This document shows positions 1 through 9,603 of a stretch of DNA of 40,384 bases, in pieces (the stretch's first letter is position 1; each line of letters opens with the position of its first letter). The position numbers and the translations under genes were made by a program. The notes beneath the pieces were generated by a model, which worked only from the letters and a program-made list of their open reading frames with translations, was not told the origin of the DNA and did no database searches. Origin of the DNA: Bacillota bacterium (GTDB lineage Bacteria > Bacillota > Sulfobacillia > Sulfobacillales > Sulfobacillaceae); assembly GCA_021820965.1 (NCBI GenBank), contig JAKACZ010000042.1, positions 1-40,384 of the forward strand. The letters run 5' to 3'.

Positions 1-570
1 GGCCGACGCGCGTTGGCATCGTCTCGGGCAATTTGCGGTCTCGAAAGTCCATCTTCTCTGGCGGTCAACGCGGCTGCTCGTCGAGGCGATTCCGTCCGCT
101 CACTGCTAACGACTAAAATCTTCGGCAGCTGACCTATTGGTTCAGCGGGGGAATCCTGCCGAATTATTGTTGAACCGTGATCGAGGCGTACGAGCGACCT
201 TAGCCATTTTCATCGAACCGCTTGACGAGCGCACGTCGGGAGATCCCGCTGGCTTGCAGAGCCTATACGCTGCTGAATCACCCAGCGTCAACCGACCAAC
301 GTGCCGGAACTTGCCAAAATGGTAACCGTGTCAAGTCAAAGCGCAAGCCAGTTTGTCAACACCATGGGGAGGAGGCGTATGGAGTGTCGGGACTCGATCC
401 GCACCGCCACGACTGGCCTGATTACTCCAGGTGTCGACGTCGTAGAATACCAAGCACCTGAGCCGTATGCAGCGTGCCCTCGTGCAATTATACCTGTAAG
501 AATGGGTTGACATGATCGGAATACTCGACCGCGCGGTATCAGCCTCTTATCTTAGAAGGGAGTTCCGACA
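1..570. other. No recognisable gene upstream of the ABC pair
   Basis: Short overlapping reading frames occur on both strands, but none shows a recognisable motif or a convincing ribosome site. The first ~110 bases are open in a plus-strand frame that ends near position 109, so a gene tail from before the window is possible but cannot be identified. A TTGACA hexamer at 507-512 has no TATAAT-like partner at the usual distance. The useful signal is the AAGGGAG ribosome site near 556-562 that serves the following ATPase gene. Confidence 0.4.
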
Positions 571-1323
571 ATGGCCGTTGAAAAGGCCGAGCGAGCCCGG
601 TTAATTCAGCTCAAAGACATTGTCCGACGATATGGTGAAGGCGAGGGCACAGTCCACGCCTTAAGAGGTGTGTCACTAACTATCGGATCCGGGGAAATGG
701 TGGCGTTAATGGGTCCTTCCGGTAGTGGCAAATCTACCTTAATGAACATTCTGGGCCTATTCGACCGTCCCAGTAGCGGGTGTTATCGTCTCGGCGATCA
801 GGATATGACCCGGCTGAGTGCGCGTCAGCAGTCAGCGTTGCGTGGCCACCGCATTGCTTTTGTCTTTCAGGGGATTCACTTACTGCCGCGGCTCAATGGT
901 TTGGCCAATGTTGAGCTACCCATGTCCTATGCCCGCGTACCGGCAAGCAAGCGGCAGGAATCCGCACTACGGGCGCTCGACCATTTGGGAGTAGGCTCCC
1001 TTAAGGACCGTTATCCCAGCCAAATGTCCGGAGGCCAGGCCCAACGCGTGGCAATCGCCCGGGCCATTGCCCCGGGGCCCGACGTGTTGTTGGCCGACGA
1101 GCCAACCGGGGCCCTCGACCGCAAATCCGGGGAAATGGTACTAAGTGCTTTTCAAGCCCTACACCAGCAGATCGGTGTCACGGTGATTATTGTCACCCAC
1201 GATCAGGTGGTAGCGCAGCATGCCGAACGAATCATTTCATTGGAAGATGGGCAAGTCATCGACGACAAACCGGTTTCCAACCGTCTCGTCGCACCCAGGT
1301 CCATCATTGGAGGGCAGGCATGA
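571..1323 (+). CDS. ABC transporter ATP-binding protein, MacB/LolD type
   Basis: This 250-residue nucleotide-binding subunit powers the FtsX/MacB-type permease encoded next. All ATPase motifs are visible: Walker A GPSGSGKST at about residues 48-56, Q-loop VFQ, signature MSGGQAQR, Walker B VLLADEPTGALD and the H-loop VTHD. The length and the LADEPTGALD form are typical of the MacB/LolD/YknY branch, which extrudes peptides, antibiotics or lipoproteins and does not import. The start is supported by AAGGGAG nine bases upstream. The stop overlaps the permease ATG by four bases (ATGA), so the two are translationally coupled. No MacA/YknX-type adaptor lies upstream in this window, and the substrate cannot be read from sequence. 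Confidence 0.93.
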   Translation: MAVEKAERARLIQLKDIVRRYGEGEGTVHALRGVSLTIGSGEMVALMGPSGSGKSTLMNILGLFDRPSSGCYRLGDQDMTRLSARQQSALRGHRIAFVFQGIHLLPRLNGLANVELPMSYARVPASKRQESALRALDHLGVGSLKDRYPSQMSGGQAQRVAIARAIAPGPDVLLADEPTGALDRKSGEMVLSAFQALHQQIGVTVIIVTHDQVVAQHAERIISLEDGQVIDDKPVSNRLVAPRSIIGGQA

Positions 1324-2522
1324 ACGTATTCTCCATCGCTTGGGACTCCATTTGGCATCACCGTACTCGCAGTTTCCTTACGGCGCTTGGCATCATTATC
1401 GGCGTTTTCGCCGTGGTGACCCTCACATCGCTCGGACGCGGCGTCCAAACCTTTGTGAATCAAAAGTTTGCGACTATAGGGGCAAACGTGCTGACCATAA
1501 CCCCGGCGCTGCCCTCGTCTCGCGCTCATCAGCATCAACGAGGGCGCCCCGGCGGGCCGGGCGGCGGCGCCGCGTTTGTCAATGTGCCCAGCACATTAAC
1601 CGCGGGCGATGTTTCCGCGTTAAACCATGGCGGCCATGCAGCGCTTAAGGCAGCCGGCGTCATCACCGTGCCCGAATTACTATCCAAAGGAGCAACCGCA
1701 TCCTCGGCCGGCGTCATGGGGGTCTCTCGCACCTACTTCCGCATCGAAAACCTAAAAGTGTCGATGGGACACCTCGACGGATCGGGACTGGTGTTGGGTT
1801 CGTCCGCCGCCAAATCTTTATTTGGCAAGCAAGCTGTGATAGGCCAAACGCTGAAGGTCGGGACAAAGAGCTTTACCGTTACCGGCGTATTGGCTCCGGC
1901 CGCGGGGGGGCCGGGTTTCCATCCCAACCACACCGCGTTTCTTCCGCTTAATGCCGCTTTGAAGTTAACCCAGCAAAAATATGTTTCGGAGATTATCGTT
2001 GCGGCGTCCTCCGCCGGTACAGTTCCGCAGGCGCAATCCACCGCCAACCGCATTCTAGGCAAGCGGCACCCAAGCCATAATTACCGGATTATTACTGCAC
2101 AAGAGATCTTAAAAACTGTCACCAGTACCACGTCGGTCATCACAGACTTCCTTGCCGGAATCGCAGGTATTTCGCTGTTGGTTGGAGGCATTGGCATCAT
2201 GAACATTATGCTAGTCACCGTAAGCGAGCGCTTTCGTGAAATTGGCATTAGAAAAGCTCTGGGCGCCCGTGACGGTGACATTCTCATCCAGTTTCTGTCC
2301 GAATCGGTGCTGCTGGCGGTAATTGGCGGCATCATCGGAACTGCCCTTTCCGGTATTGCAACACACGTTGTGGGTAAGGCCGTGGGTATCCCCGCTGGAC
2401 TTACGGTTAGCTCCGTTGTGACCGCTGTGGTATTCTCTATCGGTGTTGGAGCCGTCTTTGGGGTTCTTCCGGCCATGCGCGCGGCGCGACTAATGCCTGC
2501 AGAGGCGCTAAGAACCGAATAG
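1320..2522 (+). CDS. ABC transporter permease, FtsX/MacB family
   Basis: This 400-residue membrane partner of the preceding ATPase has the MacB layout: one N-terminal transmembrane helix (residues about 17-40, containing ALGIIIGVFAVV), a large extracytoplasmic MacB_PCD-like domain, then three C-terminal helices. The cytoplasmic coupling segment ERFREIGIRKALGAR follows the second helix and the protein ends in the usual PAMRAARLMPAEALR tail. An odd feature is a His/Arg/Pro/Gly-rich insert around residues 65-82 early in the external domain, a low-complexity loop. Translation is coupled to the ATPase by ATGA overlap. The family acts as a mechanotransmitter in drug, peptide or lipoprotein export; the substrate is unknown here. 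Confidence 0.92.
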   Translation: MNVFSIAWDSIWHHRTRSFLTALGIIIGVFAVVTLTSLGRGVQTFVNQKFATIGANVLTITPALPSSRAHQHQRGRPGGPGGGAAFVNVPSTLTAGDVSALNHGGHAALKAAGVITVPELLSKGATASSAGVMGVSRTYFRIENLKVSMGHLDGSGLVLGSSAAKSLFGKQAVIGQTLKVGTKSFTVTGVLAPAAGGPGFHPNHTAFLPLNAALKLTQQKYVSEIIVAASSAGTVPQAQSTANRILGKRHPSHNYRIITAQEILKTVTSTTSVITDFLAGIAGISLLVGGIGIMNIMLVTVSERFREIGIRKALGARDGDILIQFLSESVLLAVIGGIIGTALSGIATHVVGKAVGIPAGLTVSSVVTAVVFSIGVGAVFGVLPAMRAARLMPAEALRTE

Positions 2523-2699
2523 GCTACATCCGAATGCACAAATCGTGGGCGATGTCGAGGTCCTTCCCTTCTGCCCACAGCACACCCCGAATGAGGAATG
2601 AGTCTTCATCCGCGCCTTCTCGCGGACCATCATCCGGCGGGTCCCACTGACCGCCCGTAGCGCGGCGGGGACACCGGACAGCGGGCGCTCCTATCCCAG

Positions 2700-2960
2700 A
2701 AGCTGGTGCAATCGTTCCCGGGCGTCGGCAAGCCCGACCCAGTTGGGCCTGGCTGGTGCTGTATCTCGCGACCGACATGGGTCAGCATTGGGATCCCCAA
2801 TTGACCCTGGTTTACTACTGTGGATGACCCTAAAGGGAAACCGCCATCAGCAAGCGGTGATCGAAGTCGCGATTTCCTGGCGTTTAGCCCGGTTTGCCAC
2901 AGGAAAACCATATCGCGACCCGGATGGGCATCCCATTCCCTCCGCGCGAACGGCAACAAC
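2700..2960 (+). pseudogene. Possible IS110-type transposase remnant
   Basis: In two plus-strand frames one reads SFPGVGKP followed by LKGNRHQQAVIEVAISWRLAR. These resemble the C-terminal PGVG helix-hairpin-helix and the KRGNRHLRRAL block of IS110/IS116/IS1111 transposases, in the expected order and spacing. The frames do not connect without a shift and there is no N-terminal DEDD domain, so at best this is a short decayed fragment. The identification rests on motif resemblance only. Confidence 0.3.
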
Positions 2961-3289
2961 TCATTGCAGTGAAGTACACCGTGCCCGCGGCGGTACGGAA
3001 TCGTTCGCGAAATCGTCGCCCTGCCTAACATCACAGAGGATTGGCGGAGGAACGGCCCTGGAGGCTGCATTGCTGACGATGCGGTCCTGCCGGGCTGCGC
3101 GTCGCCGGTGCCACAAGGGCGCCATGCTCCGTCAGATAATCTGCGACCCATCTGCGACTCGCGATTCACACTGCTGCCAGACTTCAATTCGCCCCAAAAA
3201 TCGGCGTCATGCGGGTAAGGTAGCCATACGCGCCACGAAGAGGATAGAAGCCCAACTACAGGGTAAGGTTGCCGCGTTGCTTAAGACCA

Positions 3290-3450
3290 CCGGCTCGTTC
3301 AACCGCATGCCCCATCAAGACAGCATCGCTTGCGTCGACTACCACATGGTGTACTTGAGTTACACGTTGCAACACGTTCCGGCACTATTGGGTGACACGG
3401 TTACCAAGGTTATTGTACTGCGTGTCTTGAAGGACATTCGCCCGCGTTAA
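3290..3450 (+). pseudogene. Possible IS200/IS605 TnpA N-terminal remnant
   Basis: The translated segment VDYHMVYLSYTLQHVPALL followed by GDTVTKVIVLRVLKDI resembles the start of Y1 transposases (YHLVW-KYR--VL-GDVA-RLKELI), with the same YH-V start and GD spacing. The open frame ends in a stop about 15 codons after GD, long before the HUH motif and catalytic Tyr. It would therefore be a non-functional fragment. The evidence is pattern similarity alone. Confidence 0.3.
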
Positions 3451-3549
3451 TAGACTATAGACTGTGCCCAATGATGATAAATATAGTTAGGTGACGAAAG
3501 TGAAATCAGCGATGGAGCTGTCGCCCAATCTGTTCCCCACTTGCAGAGG

Positions 3550-4080
3550 TCATATGCGCCGATAATGCAGTTCGACAAACTGATTATATTGGGTAACCTT
3601 GATCAGTTCGAGCGACATTTCGTAAGCACCTGCTTGGAACAACCGAATGCCTTGTCCAATAATGGTTGGCGCAATGTGAATGATAAAATCGTCCACCAAG
3701 TTCTCACGCAGCAGCGGGCTGAGTATCTCCGCACCCCCCACTATCCAAATGACCTTGCCGGATTTCTGCTTGAGTGAGTTAGTGAAGCGGGCAATGTCTT
3801 GATTCACGAATGTGACGTTGGCTGTTTGTCCGCTGAACGTCCTAGAAAACACGTAACACTCCTTGCCTTGATACGGGAAGCCAGATTGAACGTTTCGTAA
3901 AATCCACTCGTAAGTTCGCCTTCCCAGCAAAATCGTATCAATCTTTTCATAGAAAGCGGCATAGCCATGGTCACCCGTGCCTTCAAATTTCAGCAGCCAA
4001 TCGAGCGATTCGTCTTCGCGGGCGATGTAGCCATCTAAACTTTGAGCAATATATAGCATGAGTTTCCTCGCTGAATCCAT
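3550..4080 (-). CDS. Dihydrofolate reductase-family (RibD C-terminal fold) protein
   Basis: This 176-residue protein matches the YyaP/YwjB-like group of the RibD C-terminal/DHFR superfamily. Visible landmarks are the N-terminal strand and loop LMLYIAQSLDGYIAR, the nucleotide-binding segment TILLGRRTYEW, the second cofactor loop IWIVGGAEILSPLL, and the late HIAPTIIGQGIRLF motif. These proteins bind NADPH, and a few members contribute to reductive or antifolate-related reactions; the true substrate is mostly unknown. The ribosome site AAAGGGGAG sits eight or so bases before the ATG. It stands alone between IS debris and an empty stretch, with no operon partner. Confidence 0.9.
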   Translation of the reverse strand: MDSARKLMLYIAQSLDGYIAREDESLDWLLKFEGTGDHGYAAFYEKIDTILLGRRTYEWILRNVQSGFPYQGKECYVFSRTFSGQTANVTFVNQDIARFTNSLKQKSGKVIWIVGGAEILSPLLRENLVDDFIIHIAPTIIGQGIRLFQAGAYEMSLELIKVTQYNQFVELHYRRI

Positions 4081-4585
4081 CGAGCTCCCCTTTCACAGAT
4101 GCTGCACCTTCAACGTATAATCTCGGAAAGCACTACAGTTTCGTGTTGCTTTATGCACTTTCGACCCCGAATCGTCATCAGTAATCGAACCACCCATCAA
4201 ACCGCCCTGCTGCCCACCGTCTGTGTGCGATAATGACGATATCGTACACCTTTTAGCAGTTATAAAGTATGAAGGCTTCAGACGTCCATCAGCCGGGACG
4301 TTCCCTGTGCAGGTTCACTCTGACCATGGTCGCCGATTTATCGTCCCCAAAAGAAAAGTATTGCCCCATACGATAACATCTTTGCCGTTCGCGCCATAAT
4401 AGAAATATTTTCTGAGCGATCCATAGATAGCCGCACTAAATAATGTGTATAACGTATACGTTTGAGGTGGAGCTTGGGTTTGAGGCCAATTTGACGCCAT
4501 AATTATTGCACGCTGGGTCAATCTGGGGACTTCCTGGCCCGCAATAGTTTCTCCTCCTAAACTCTGGACGACGCAGGCATCGGAA
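4081..4585. other. Intergenic stretch, no gene recognised
   Basis: About 500 bases lie between the start of the reductase gene and the 3' end of the anchored protein gene. A minus-strand open frame covers 4315-4611, but it overlaps the next gene in another frame, has no ribosome site and no recognisable motif, so I do not call it. The base composition is visibly more AT-rich than the surroundings. Confidence 0.4.
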
Positions 4586-5461
4586 CTACGAAGCTGTGGG
4601 CAACGGAACACGAAAGGTCCACGGCCCCGGTACCGTTTGAGTGCCGGAACCGTTAATCCCGAGATTAGTGATGGACACCGTCAGGTGGGTCACCGTCTTG
4701 GGAATGGGATTCAAGGCAACCGTGGCGATGAGTGGGACATGACGGGCGAATGATTTTTTCTGGGGTGTCCGTTGACTACCTCCCCAGGTGCCGACTGTCC
4801 GACTGTTCTCCATCACCTCGACTGTGTAGTTGGTGGGGAAATATGGCACCGTGGCGATCTGGAACGTGATTTGGGCCTGCCGATCGCTCATCGTGAGCGA
4901 CGTCAAATGCACGGTATAGCCGTCGCGAACCACGGTTTGGTCAAGGGATAAAGTTCCCGCGCGTAGGGTACCGGCCGGATATGGAGAGAACCACGCACCG
5001 CCCAACGCGGTGCGGTCCCATGTCGAGGAGCCGGGTGTATCAACGCCGACGGTGCTGGTCGCCACGTCGTACCAGCCGGGTGGAGGTGTCGGCACCATCA
5101 CTATCCAGCGACGCGACTGATGCACCGGAATGGTCAAGCGCTTCGGAAAATGCTCGACCCGGCTAATCGGCGCTCCGCCGCCCATTGGGGTGAGAATGAT
5201 ATGAAACGAATACGTCCAGGGCTTTACCGTTAACGGCTGGGTTCTCCGGTTAACCATCGTAAATGTCCACGAAACATGGTTCCGTGTCTCGACGCCCGAC
5301 ATCCGGGTCGACCACGGAGGAATAAAGGGGCCAACGATTACCGGTGCCGGATTTCGGTGGTGTCCCACCCAAAACACCCCAGCACCCACTGCCACCAGGC
5401 CCAGTCCCACGCTTAGCACCCATCGGGCTAGCGGGCGCGCATTACCGCTCCTTCGGTCCAT
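4586..5461 (-). CDS. Membrane-anchored extracytoplasmic protein of unknown function
   Basis: I do not recognise this 291-residue protein. An Arg-rich N-terminus is followed by a single hydrophobic helix at about residues 13-32 (WVLSVGLGLVAVGAGVFWVG), which acts as a signal anchor or uncleaved signal peptide. The rest is hydrophilic, beta-rich and low in charge, with many Thr/Val/Pro alternations such as the VSWTFTMVNRRTQPLTV stretch, resembling Ig-like or DUF4352-type extracytoplasmic domains. The start is well supported by AAAGGAGGTG about seven bases upstream. It is followed by no downstream gene on its strand for 500 bases, so it is probably monocistronic. Confidence 0.75.
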   Translation of the reverse strand: MDRRSGNARPLARWVLSVGLGLVAVGAGVFWVGHHRNPAPVIVGPFIPPWSTRMSGVETRNHVSWTFTMVNRRTQPLTVKPWTYSFHIILTPMGGGAPISRVEHFPKRLTIPVHQSRRWIVMVPTPPPGWYDVATSTVGVDTPGSSTWDRTALGGAWFSPYPAGTLRAGTLSLDQTVVRDGYTVHLTSLTMSDRQAQITFQIATVPYFPTNYTVEVMENSRTVGTWGGSQRTPQKKSFARHVPLIATVALNPIPKTVTHLTVSITNLGINGSGTQTVPGPWTFRVPLPTAS

Positions 5462-5925
5462 CCCGACACCTCCTTTTCTGGCATAACGTCAATCGCCCCG
5501 GAATGTTTCGGCGCTTGTGGGCGTTCCGGGTCAGTACATGGTGAGTGAAGGGTGCATTTGTATACCGGGTCAAAATCAATAAGAGATTGTGAATCGGATT
5601 TGGAAGCTTTTGTATGGACGCAGTCGGCTGGATTCGCTATCGTTCGTGCACTCATCCTTTCTTGACGTGGGAGGAATGTACCATGTGCATACCAGGTCGC
5701 CAAGTCTCCGCCATCATTCCCCACTGCGGGAGCCGGCATCCCCTCTCGTGAACGCTATACCAAAGTTCTCATCATGTGGTGACGCGTAAACACTTGTGCC
5801 TTTTTCAACTTCTTTTTTGCCGGCTATACGGCACGGGCTAACAATTGGTGTCGCACGGTCACGAGTAACCGTTTGCGCGTTCCCGACGTTTGTTAAGAAA
5901 ATGCAAACCCAGGAGGCCGACCGTC
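5462..5925. other. Divergent intergenic region
   Basis: These 464 bases separate the start of the anchored protein gene (minus) from the start of the broken lipoprotein gene (plus), so promoters for both should be here. I see no hexamer pair close enough to consensus to name. Small open frames in this region have no motifs or ribosome sites. Confidence 0.35.
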
Positions 5926-6984
5926 ATGAGGCGTCAATCTCTCATCCTTCTCATCGCCAAGCCTCATGTTTGTCGGTGGATGCGGCGTGGGCGTCAAGGG
6001 TCCGGCCGGTGCAGCGGGTGCGCGGTCCCAATCCGCTCCGACATCGACGCCGCCCCCATCGACTACTACTGCGGAAACCGGGCCCAGTTCCACTCGGCCC
6101 GCCCGCGAATGGCGAACGGTCGATGCCGGTTCGATGTCGGTCATGGTCCCCAGCGGCTGGACCGCCGCGTTGCCGTCGACGTCGTTCGGTCAGATGACCT
6201 GGGCCTTTGAAGGAATCAGCGGCCAGGTGCAATTGACCGCGTCGTCCCTCGGATCCAATTTCTGCTTCCCATGGTGTTCACCCCCCCCGGAACCGGAATC
6301 CATTGGGGTCCAACCCTGTACCAAGACCAAATCGATTTGAATGGATCCCTAACGAGAGACGTCCTTAGTCCATCCGGAACTCTGTACAGCATTGACGTCG
6401 AGGGCGGGCCCACTCGTCGGATTTTGGCGAGCTGGCGCCATCCGCCGGTAGCCACCGTCACGCAGGCCGTTCATCTCATGGAGAACGCCACCGTGAACCA
6501 AGGGGTTGCGCATTATACCCCGGTCTTTGTCAATGCCGCGGATGGATGGATCTTGCAAGGCGGCGAACCGGGGGCAGGTCAAGAGGCTTTTTATCTCTTT
6601 CATACCGTCAACGGCGGCGAGACCTGGTCGCTCGAACGGTACACCTCGCCGGTGGGGTGCCCGTCAGAATCGCCAACGTGCGTCTTTATCGGCGGTGACG
6701 GTTATACCGGCATGACCTTTTGGTCCCGGGAGGACGGTGTCATCGTGGATGCCTCCTACTTGGTCCCACAGGCGGTCATCATCCGCACGGGGGATGGCGG
6801 CCAAACGTGGGCAGCCCAGACGATTCCCCTGCCGGAAGCCGCCATCGGTGGCCGTCTCGTAGACAAACACGGGATGCTCACACTCACCTTGGATGAACCC
6901 GGTGGTCATGGTCCGGTGACCTTTGCGAGCACGGATGGCGGCACATCTTGGTCACACACGGCGGGCGTCCCGGTATCTTCATAA
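5926..6984 (+). pseudogene. BNR/YCF48-repeat lipoprotein gene broken by two frameshifts
   Basis: AGGAGG at 5911-5916 lies nine bases before ATG 5926. The first frame gives MRRQSLILLIA. Removing one A near 5958 continues into SLMFVGGC, a proper lipobox with Cys after Gly-Gly, followed by a Ser/Thr/Pro-rich linker and a globular segment starting around SMSVMVPSGWTAAL. A second shift near an eight-C run (6281-6288) restores the first frame. That frame then runs to the stop at 6982-6984 with beta-propeller-like blocks (TVNGGETWSLE, RTGDGGQTWAA, STDGGTSWSH) typical of BNR/photosystem-stability repeats. The ancestral product was a secreted lipoprotein of about 350 residues. As written no single frame encodes it, so I call a pseudogene, or a C-tract length variant if the shift is reversible. 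Confidence 0.75.
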
Positions 6985-7276
6985 GGACACTACCGTTCAA
7001 TACGTGAAACTGCCGAGGACTTAATGCGCTCTCGCTCCCGATAGCAAACCATTAACCATACGAATAGTATCACCTCGCGAAGGTTGGTAAATGCCAAGCC
7101 GCGGACGGTCGAGCACTAACCAAGCCAACTTACGGCTCCTGCGACAATACAGTTCCTCGCTATTTTGTGTGGGTAGCCCCGCGTGAGACATGGCAAGGAT
7201 AGTTTGCCGGCCATCAGATAGATGACACCAATGAAATGGTGCACATTCCGGTAGCCGCGGGCCCATCGCAATCTCT
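6985..7276. other. Intergenic, convergent gene ends
   Basis: About 290 bases lie between the ends of the plus-strand lipoprotein pseudogene and the minus-strand amidohydrolase pseudogene. No gene, no clear hairpin with a T-run and no repeat was found. Confidence 0.35.
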
Positions 7277-8712
7277 CTAATCTGTTACCGGGCGGACGAC
7301 AAACCGGCCAATGGGATCGCCGACTACTTTCCCGTTCTGGTACTGAACGCGGCCACGCACGATGGTGGTCGACGGCCATCCCTTGAGCACCATCCCTTGG
7401 AACGGGGTAAAGGGCTGCGCAGACAACAAAAGCTCGGTCGACACCGCTTGCTCCTTATTCAGGTCAAGAATCGCAATGTCCGCGTCCGCTCCGACCGCAA
7501 TCGCGCCTTTACGTGGAAACAGTCCGGTTGTTATTGCGGGGTTGCGGCTAATCAAGTGCACTACATCGCCCAGCGGCAGGTGCCGCTTGTGATATCCCTC
7601 CGACAGCATCACCGGGTAAAGCAGTGCGGTTCCGCCGAAGCCCGCCTCGGCCTGCCACAGATCGTTCTGTTTAACTTCGGGAATCGCCGCATGGTCGCTT
7701 ACCACCTGGTCGATTTCTCCCCGAAAAATAGCCTGCCATAACAAGTCGACCTCGTTAGCATCGCGGATGGGCGGATTGACCTTTCCGTTCATACCGCCAA
7801 ACGCGGTATCAACCGTCAAGGCTAAATGGTGCAGCGTGGTCTCAGTTCGTGCATGAGTAGCTCCAGAATGACGGGACCTCCAGTCGACGGCGTCCTTTAC
7901 CGCTCTGGAACTGCTAAGGTGCAGGGGAAATTCACGGGACAGCCGGTCGCTTCCGCCAGCACCGTCGCTTCGGCAATGGCCAGTGCCTCCGACAGCGCGG
8001 GCCGAGCTTGGCTATAGGCCGCCAAATCGTGGCCGCCGCGAGCCTTGACATCTTCAATAAAGACCCGAATGAGTTCCGCGTTTTCACAGTGAATGCTGAG
8101 GGAGATACGGCCCGCACTCTTGCGGTTTTCCGACGCAATATGCGTCATAAGCCGGTAGAGGTGGCCCAAATCGTACGTATCTGCCATCGTGTAGGACTTG
8201 GCATCCGTAGACGCCGCATTGAGGGTCAGTGCTTTGTAAAACATATAGTACTTGAACGACCCGATCCCTTGGCTCACCAACCAGGGAATCTCTGCGAGTT
8301 GTTCGTTAGTCATAATGGCGAGGTGAAATCCATAATCCGTGTAGGCGTTGCCTTGGACCCGTGCGAGAACTTCGGGCAAAATTTCCCGGTAGGGTCCGAC
8401 CTTGTTCAGATAGTCTTTGCCCGTCCGAAAATAACTCAGAACCGTCGATACCCCGCCTACCAAAGCCGAAGCCGTTTCAGACTGCGTATCTTCGCTAATG
8501 GGACGATAGATCCCTAGGTGAAAGTGTGCGTCAACAGCCCCGGGCGCGACCACTTTACCCTGGGCGCTCACTACCTGATCGGCTTGGTGGCTGTCGATCG
8601 CGTCAGCCACGGCAACAATTTTCCCATCGCGAATCCCAACGTCCGCGAGCACCACCGCTCCCGTCGGCATCACGACATGTCCGCCAATAATTGCAAGATC
8701 GAAACGGCTCAT
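7277..8712 (-). pseudogene. Hydantoinase/dihydropyrimidinase-like amidohydrolase, frameshifted
   Basis: The N-terminal part carries amidohydrolase hallmarks: the metal-site PGAVDAHFHLG, the Lys to be carboxylated in GSFKYYMFYK, and HCENAEL (usual HAEN). The reading frame runs into a stop just after ATGCPVNF. Continuing in the next frame gives HLSSSRAVKDAVDW and then, without any stop, the conserved end, including VSDHAAIP, PRKGAIAVGADADIAILD and a terminal FVVRP. Restoring one C in the C4 run complementary to 7924-7927 rejoins the parts into one protein of about 478 residues. The start at 8712 follows a purine-rich GGGGGAAGG; an ATG seven codons earlier is less likely. These enzymes hydrolyse cyclic amides or imides. 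It ends an operon for dicarboxylate metabolism. The lesion is either recent or a sequencing slip. Confidence 0.85.
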
Positions 8713-8736
8713 CGTTCCTTCCCCCATCCTCATTGA

Positions 8737-9603
8737 TTATCGTGTGTACTTCCAGCGGTCTTCCAACGCCGCGAGCTCCGCTCGCCCGAGCAGTTGATTG
8801 AGTTCAGCAAACTGAACCATGACGTCTCCCACAGTATCTGTTGTCCCCTGTTCTTTGAGGTGCAAGAGCAAATCGCGTCCGGCATAAACCATTCTCCGAG
8901 TCAAGGAGTTCGGATAAATTGCCAGGCGAAACCCGATAGCCTCTAATTCGCTCGCTGACAGAATGGGCGTTTTGCCGCCTTCTACCATGTTGGCCATAGC
9001 GGGCAAGGGTTGGGCGGCCTGAACGATATCCGCCATCATGGCACGGTCTGTCGGCGCATCCACAAAAAGCACATCGGCCCCGGCCTCTCGATAGGCCTGC
9101 AATCGGTTTAGGGCCGATTGCAGCCCTTGTACGGCCACCGCATCCGTTCGGGCGATAACCAGCAGATCGTTCCGACTGCGAGTATCGACAGCCGCGCGTA
9201 TGCGTGCAATCATTTCTTCTTCAGGCACCACCTCTTTGCCGTCCAAGTGCCCACAGCGTTTGGGAAACACCTGGTCTTCAATTTGTATCGCGCTCACTCC
9301 GTAGCGGTCGAGTGCCCGAACGATGCGCTGGATATTGAGGACCCCGCCAAAGCCCGTGTCTGCGTCTACGATGACGGGGATGCGCACGCGGTCAGTTATT
9401 CGCTCGACCTGCGCCAGTAGCTCATCCGGGTAGACCAAGCCCAAATCGGGCCTCCCGAGTTGCGTATACGCGAGGCCGGCGCCCGAGACATAAACCGCCT
9501 CAAATCCCGCTTGCTCCACCAAGAGGGCTCCCAACGCGTCAAAAGCACCAGGAACTTGGATGAGACCGGGACGCATCAGTCGTTCCTTTAATGTCAATGT
9601 CAT
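8737..9603 (-). CDS. Isocitrate lyase/PEP mutase-superfamily C-C lyase (PrpB/dimethylmalate-lyase-like)
   Basis: This 288-residue enzyme has the Mg-site block DADTGFGG (80-87) and the catalytic loop KRCGH (115-119), the form found in 2-methylisocitrate lyase and 2,3-dimethylmalate lyase, with Cys117 as general acid. It would cleave a 2-hydroxy-dicarboxylate or tricarboxylate to a keto acid or succinate plus a carboxylate. Its ATG overlaps the stop of the LeuD-like gene by four bases, linking it tightly to a hydratase. That pairing is the arrangement of dimethylmaleate hydratase and dimethylmalate lyase in nicotinate fermenters, and also parallels the methylcitrate pathway. No citrate-synthase-like partner is present, which argues against a plain methylcitrate cycle. 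Oxaloacetate decarboxylase activity is an alternative. Confidence 0.88.
   Translation of the reverse strand: MTLTLKERLMRPGLIQVPGAFDALGALLVEQAGFEAVYVSGAGLAYTQLGRPDLGLVYPDELLAQVERITDRVRIPVIVDADTGFGGVLNIQRIVRALDRYGVSAIQIEDQVFPKRCGHLDGKEVVPEEEMIARIRAAVDTRSRNDLLVIARTDAVAVQGLQSALNRLQAYREAGADVLFVDAPTDRAMMADIVQAAQPLPAMANMVEGGKTPILSASELEAIGFRLAIYPNSLTRRMVYAGRDLLLHLKEQGTTDTVGDVMVQFAELNQLLGRAELAALEDRWKYTR

Larger units (their letters stand above)
2523..3549. other. Gene-poor stretch with transposase-like debris
   Basis: About 1 kb between the ABC operon and the reductase gene holds no intact gene. Long open frames exist on both strands, but their composition is erratic and none has a ribosome site. Two short plus-strand segments look like pieces of transposases and are listed separately (2700-2960 and 3290-3450). 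The stretch is most simply a graveyard of old insertion sequences. Confidence 0.5.

Noticed and set aside
2630..3187. 185-codon open frame on the minus strand
   Set aside because: There is no ribosome site and no motif, the composition is irregular, and it overlaps transposase-like debris on the other strand.
4315..4611. 98-codon minus-strand frame after the anchored protein gene
   Set aside because: It overlaps the end of a better supported gene in another frame and has neither a ribosome site nor a recognisable motif.
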